A stretch of 16,562 nucleotides of DNA from DASUFI01 sp036274635 (lineage in GTDB: Bacteria; Planctomycetota; B15-G4). Of the stretch, positions 14,883 to 16,562 are shown piece by piece. Positions within the stretch are counted from its first letter, which is position 1. Every line of letters starts with the position of its first letter. The notes beneath the pieces are model-generated. The model saw only the letters and a list, made by a program, of their open reading frames with translations, had not been told where the DNA came from and searched no databases. The stretch spans positions 1 through 16,562 of the forward strand of contig DASUFI010000139.1 of NCBI GenBank assembly GCA_036274635.1. Reading direction: 5' to 3'. Made by a program: the position numbers and the translations under genes.

Positions 14883-16562
14883 ATTGGCAGCACCACGTCG
14901 AAGCTCGCCGGCTGCGACGGCGGCGGCACGAGCCCCGCCTTGCGCCAGCGGCGGCGGCCCGGCGCGGACACCGTCACCTCGAAGCGGCCCTCGCGCCGGT
15001 CCGCGCTGAGCGGCGACAACGTCCCGTCCGAGGTGCTCGCCACCGCCTCCGGGCGCCCTCCGCCGAACCAGTGGATGGTGATCTCGGGGTCACCGAGCCA
15101 CTTGCCCGCTTCATCGCGCACGCCGACCACGACCTTGGGCGCCTCGTCCAGCACGACCTCGCCGAAGTCGTGCTCGAGCTGCGCGTCGTGCAGCACCGTG
15201 AAGCGCGGCATGTAGCCGGGCGCCGCGAAGACGAGCAGGCCCGCCGCCGTCTCGGAGTCGACGGGCATGCTGATGTCCGCGAAGCGATACTGCGGGTGAG
15301 CGACGGCGCGGCGCGCGACGTCCCAGATCTCGATGCGCGCGCCCTCGAACAGCGGGTAGCTGCGGCCGCTGGACAGCCGGGCCCGCAGCCAGGGCCAGCT
15401 CTGAAGGCTCCACTCGGGATGCTCGCTGACGCGCGGCACGACGAGCTCCACGTCGTCGGGCACGTGCCCGACCTCGACCTCGCGGCGCAGCTCGACCGGG
15501 CGCGGCGGGCCGGCGGGCGCGCCGTCCTGCGCCAGCGCTCCGGGCGCGCCGCGGCTGGCGAGCGGGCGCCACTGGCCGCCGTCGCCGTGCTCGCAGCCGG
15601 CGGGGATGCCCTCCACCGTCAGCTCCCATGGGCCGGGCGCGAGGCGCCGCAGCGCGAAGCGTCCCGCGGTGTCGGTCTCGGCGGACGCGGCGGCGCAGAG
15701 AGCGGCGGGGTGGCACGGAATCGCACGCACGACGCGGGCCGCGACGACGTGGTTGCCGAGCGGGCGACCCTGGTTGTCGAGCACGCGCCCGCGCTGCGAG
15801 ACGCCCTTGGCGACGACGAGCCGCACATCGCGGTTGGCGCCGCACGCGAGCAGCACGTCGTGTGCCCAGGTCTCGGCGGCGGCGTCGGGGGCGCCGGCGC
15901 GCTGCGCGTGCTCGTCGTCGACGCGCGCGACGAGGTCGTAGCGGCCTTCGGGCAGGCCGTCGAAGGCGAAGTCGCCGTCGCGCCCGGTGCGCGTGTCGAA
16001 CGGCCCCGGCGCCACCTCGGCCGCGCCGACGAGGAAGACCTCGACGTCCTCGAAGGGCACGCCGCTCTCGTCTACCACCGCGCCGCGCAGGCTGGCGCAT
16101 TCGGGCAGCTCGATGAGCGCCGTCGCGCGGTCCTGGCCGGCCGGCGGCGCGGACACGGTCACGCTGCGCGTCTGCCGGCCCGGCGCGCGGGCGAAGACGT
16201 CCGCGGAGCCCTGGTCGGCGGGAATGTCGCGCAGCAGGAAGGCGCCGTCGCGGCCGGACTCGGCCGTGCAGCCGGCCTTCTCCACGAAGAGGCGGGCGGC
16301 GTGCACCGGCTGGCCGCGGCCATCGGTGACGGTGCCGCCGATCATCCAGCCCGTGTCCAGCTCGATGCGGCGCGGCACGCCCGAGGTGAAGTCGGCGCGC
16401 TGCAGCTCGACGTCCGCGTCCACGAGGTTGCCGAGCGGCGCCTCGTTCTCCAGGCCGTCCTCGAGGATGCGCGCCGTGCCGATCCACGCGACGTGCAGGC
16501 GCGCGGCGTCGGGCGCGGCCGCGACGGGCAGATCGAAGCGGCCCTCGGCGTCGCTCTCGGCT
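14876..16562 (-). CDS. Multi-repeat carboxypeptidase-regulatory-like protein, C-terminal part (5' end outside window)
   Basis: The frame stays open from the stop at 14876 to the window edge, giving at least 561 residues; the GTG at 16423 is internal because conserved repeat sequence (SDAEGRFDLP) continues upstream of it. Regulatory-like repeats read as beads on a string: the end of one at the edge, then GGTVTDGRGQPVHAARLFVE with GRDGAFLL, then RGAVVDESGVPFEDVEVFLV with GRDGDFAF, then RGRVLDNQGRPLGNHVV with DTAGRFALRRL. The last repeat and the following beta-rich region (VPRVSEHPEW, LLVFAAPGYMPRF, REGRFEVTVSAPGRRRW) match the layout of paralogues A and B, more distantly. Beginning and anchor are not visible. 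It is the first gene of the likely three-gene operon. Codon use is strongly GC-biased. Confidence 0.87.
   Translation of the reverse strand, partial: AESDAEGRFDLPVAAAPDAARLHVAWIGTARILEDGLENEAPLGNLVDADVELQRADFTSGVPRRIELDTGWMIGGTVTDGRGQPVHAARLFVEKAGCTAESGRDGAFLLRDIPADQGSADVFARAPGRQTRSVTVSAPPAGQDRATALIELPECASLRGAVVDESGVPFEDVEVFLVGAAEVAPGPFDTRTGRDGDFAFDGLPEGRYDLVARVDDEHAQRAGAPDAAAETWAHDVLLACGANRDVRLVVAKGVSQRGRVLDNQGRPLGNHVVAARVVRAIPCHPAALCAAASAETDTAGRFALRRLAPGPWELTVEGIPAGCEHGDGGQWRPLASRGAPGALAQDGAPAGPPRPVELRREVEVGHVPDDVELVVPRVSEHPEWSLQSWPWLRARLSSGRSYPLFEGARIEIWDVARRAVAHPQYRFADISMPVDSETAAGLLVFAAPGYMPRFTVLHDAQLEHDFGEVVLDEAPKVVVGVRDEAGKWLGDPEITIHWFGGGRPEAVASTSDGTLSPLSADRREGRFEVTVSAPGRRRWRKAGLVPPPSQPASFDVVLPIW

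Noticed and set aside
14876..16562. Repeated GC-rich blocks as DNA repeats or a CRISPR-like array
   Set aside because: The similarity is at protein level between regulatory-like domains; DNA spacing and sequence vary and there are no identical direct repeats.

Overview
This is a GC-rich bacterial chromosomal segment with no rRNA, tRNA, transposase, integrase or CRISPR array that I can see. The lineage cannot be fixed from sequence alone. The very high GC3 in the core genes, the mixed presence and absence of Shine-Dalgarno (SD) sequences, and the abundance of membrane-anchored proteins with carboxypeptidase-regulatory-like beta-sandwich domains suit a GC-rich Planctomycetota or Myxococcota-type bacterium (inference).

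Left part (1-3809), polyphosphate and nucleotide-alarmone metabolism: the 3' part of ppk1 (polyphosphate kinase) converges on ppx (exopolyphosphatase). ppx is divergent from apaH (symmetrical Ap4A hydrolase), with only 29 bp between their starts. One locus therefore makes polyP, degrades polyP and removes Ap4A. The Ppx carries an unusual 40-residue arginine-rich N-terminal tail.

Middle part (3810-7517): two genes with clearly less GC-biased third positions. The first is a 723-aa membrane-anchored multi-domain beta-sandwich protein. It converges, 18 bp apart, on a secreted beta-propeller protein of the PD40/TolB-like type with seven repeated blade motifs. A 145-bp divergent region with two perfect palindromes separates the propeller gene from the next block.

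Right part (7518-12184), conserved genes: a fused HyuA-HyuB 5-oxoprolinase/hydantoinase-family enzyme of 1150 aa, an M48-family lipoprotein metalloprotease, and an 87-aa protein of unknown function with a CC-x3-C-x2-C motif. The convergent stops here are separated by 1 bp and 0 bp.

Far right (12185-16562, minus strand): a tandem array of three related membrane-anchored or exported proteins with carboxypeptidase-regulatory-like domains; the first in transcription order runs off the window. They are probably one operon: the first two overlap by 7 nt (ATGGTGA), and a possible 48-aa mini-ORF may bridge the second and third through a GTGA overlap. All three share a layout of one regulatory-like domain followed by a beta-rich C-terminal module. 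That module has recurring signatures which I do not recognise as a named family. With the 723-aa protein, these are the least explained genes here.
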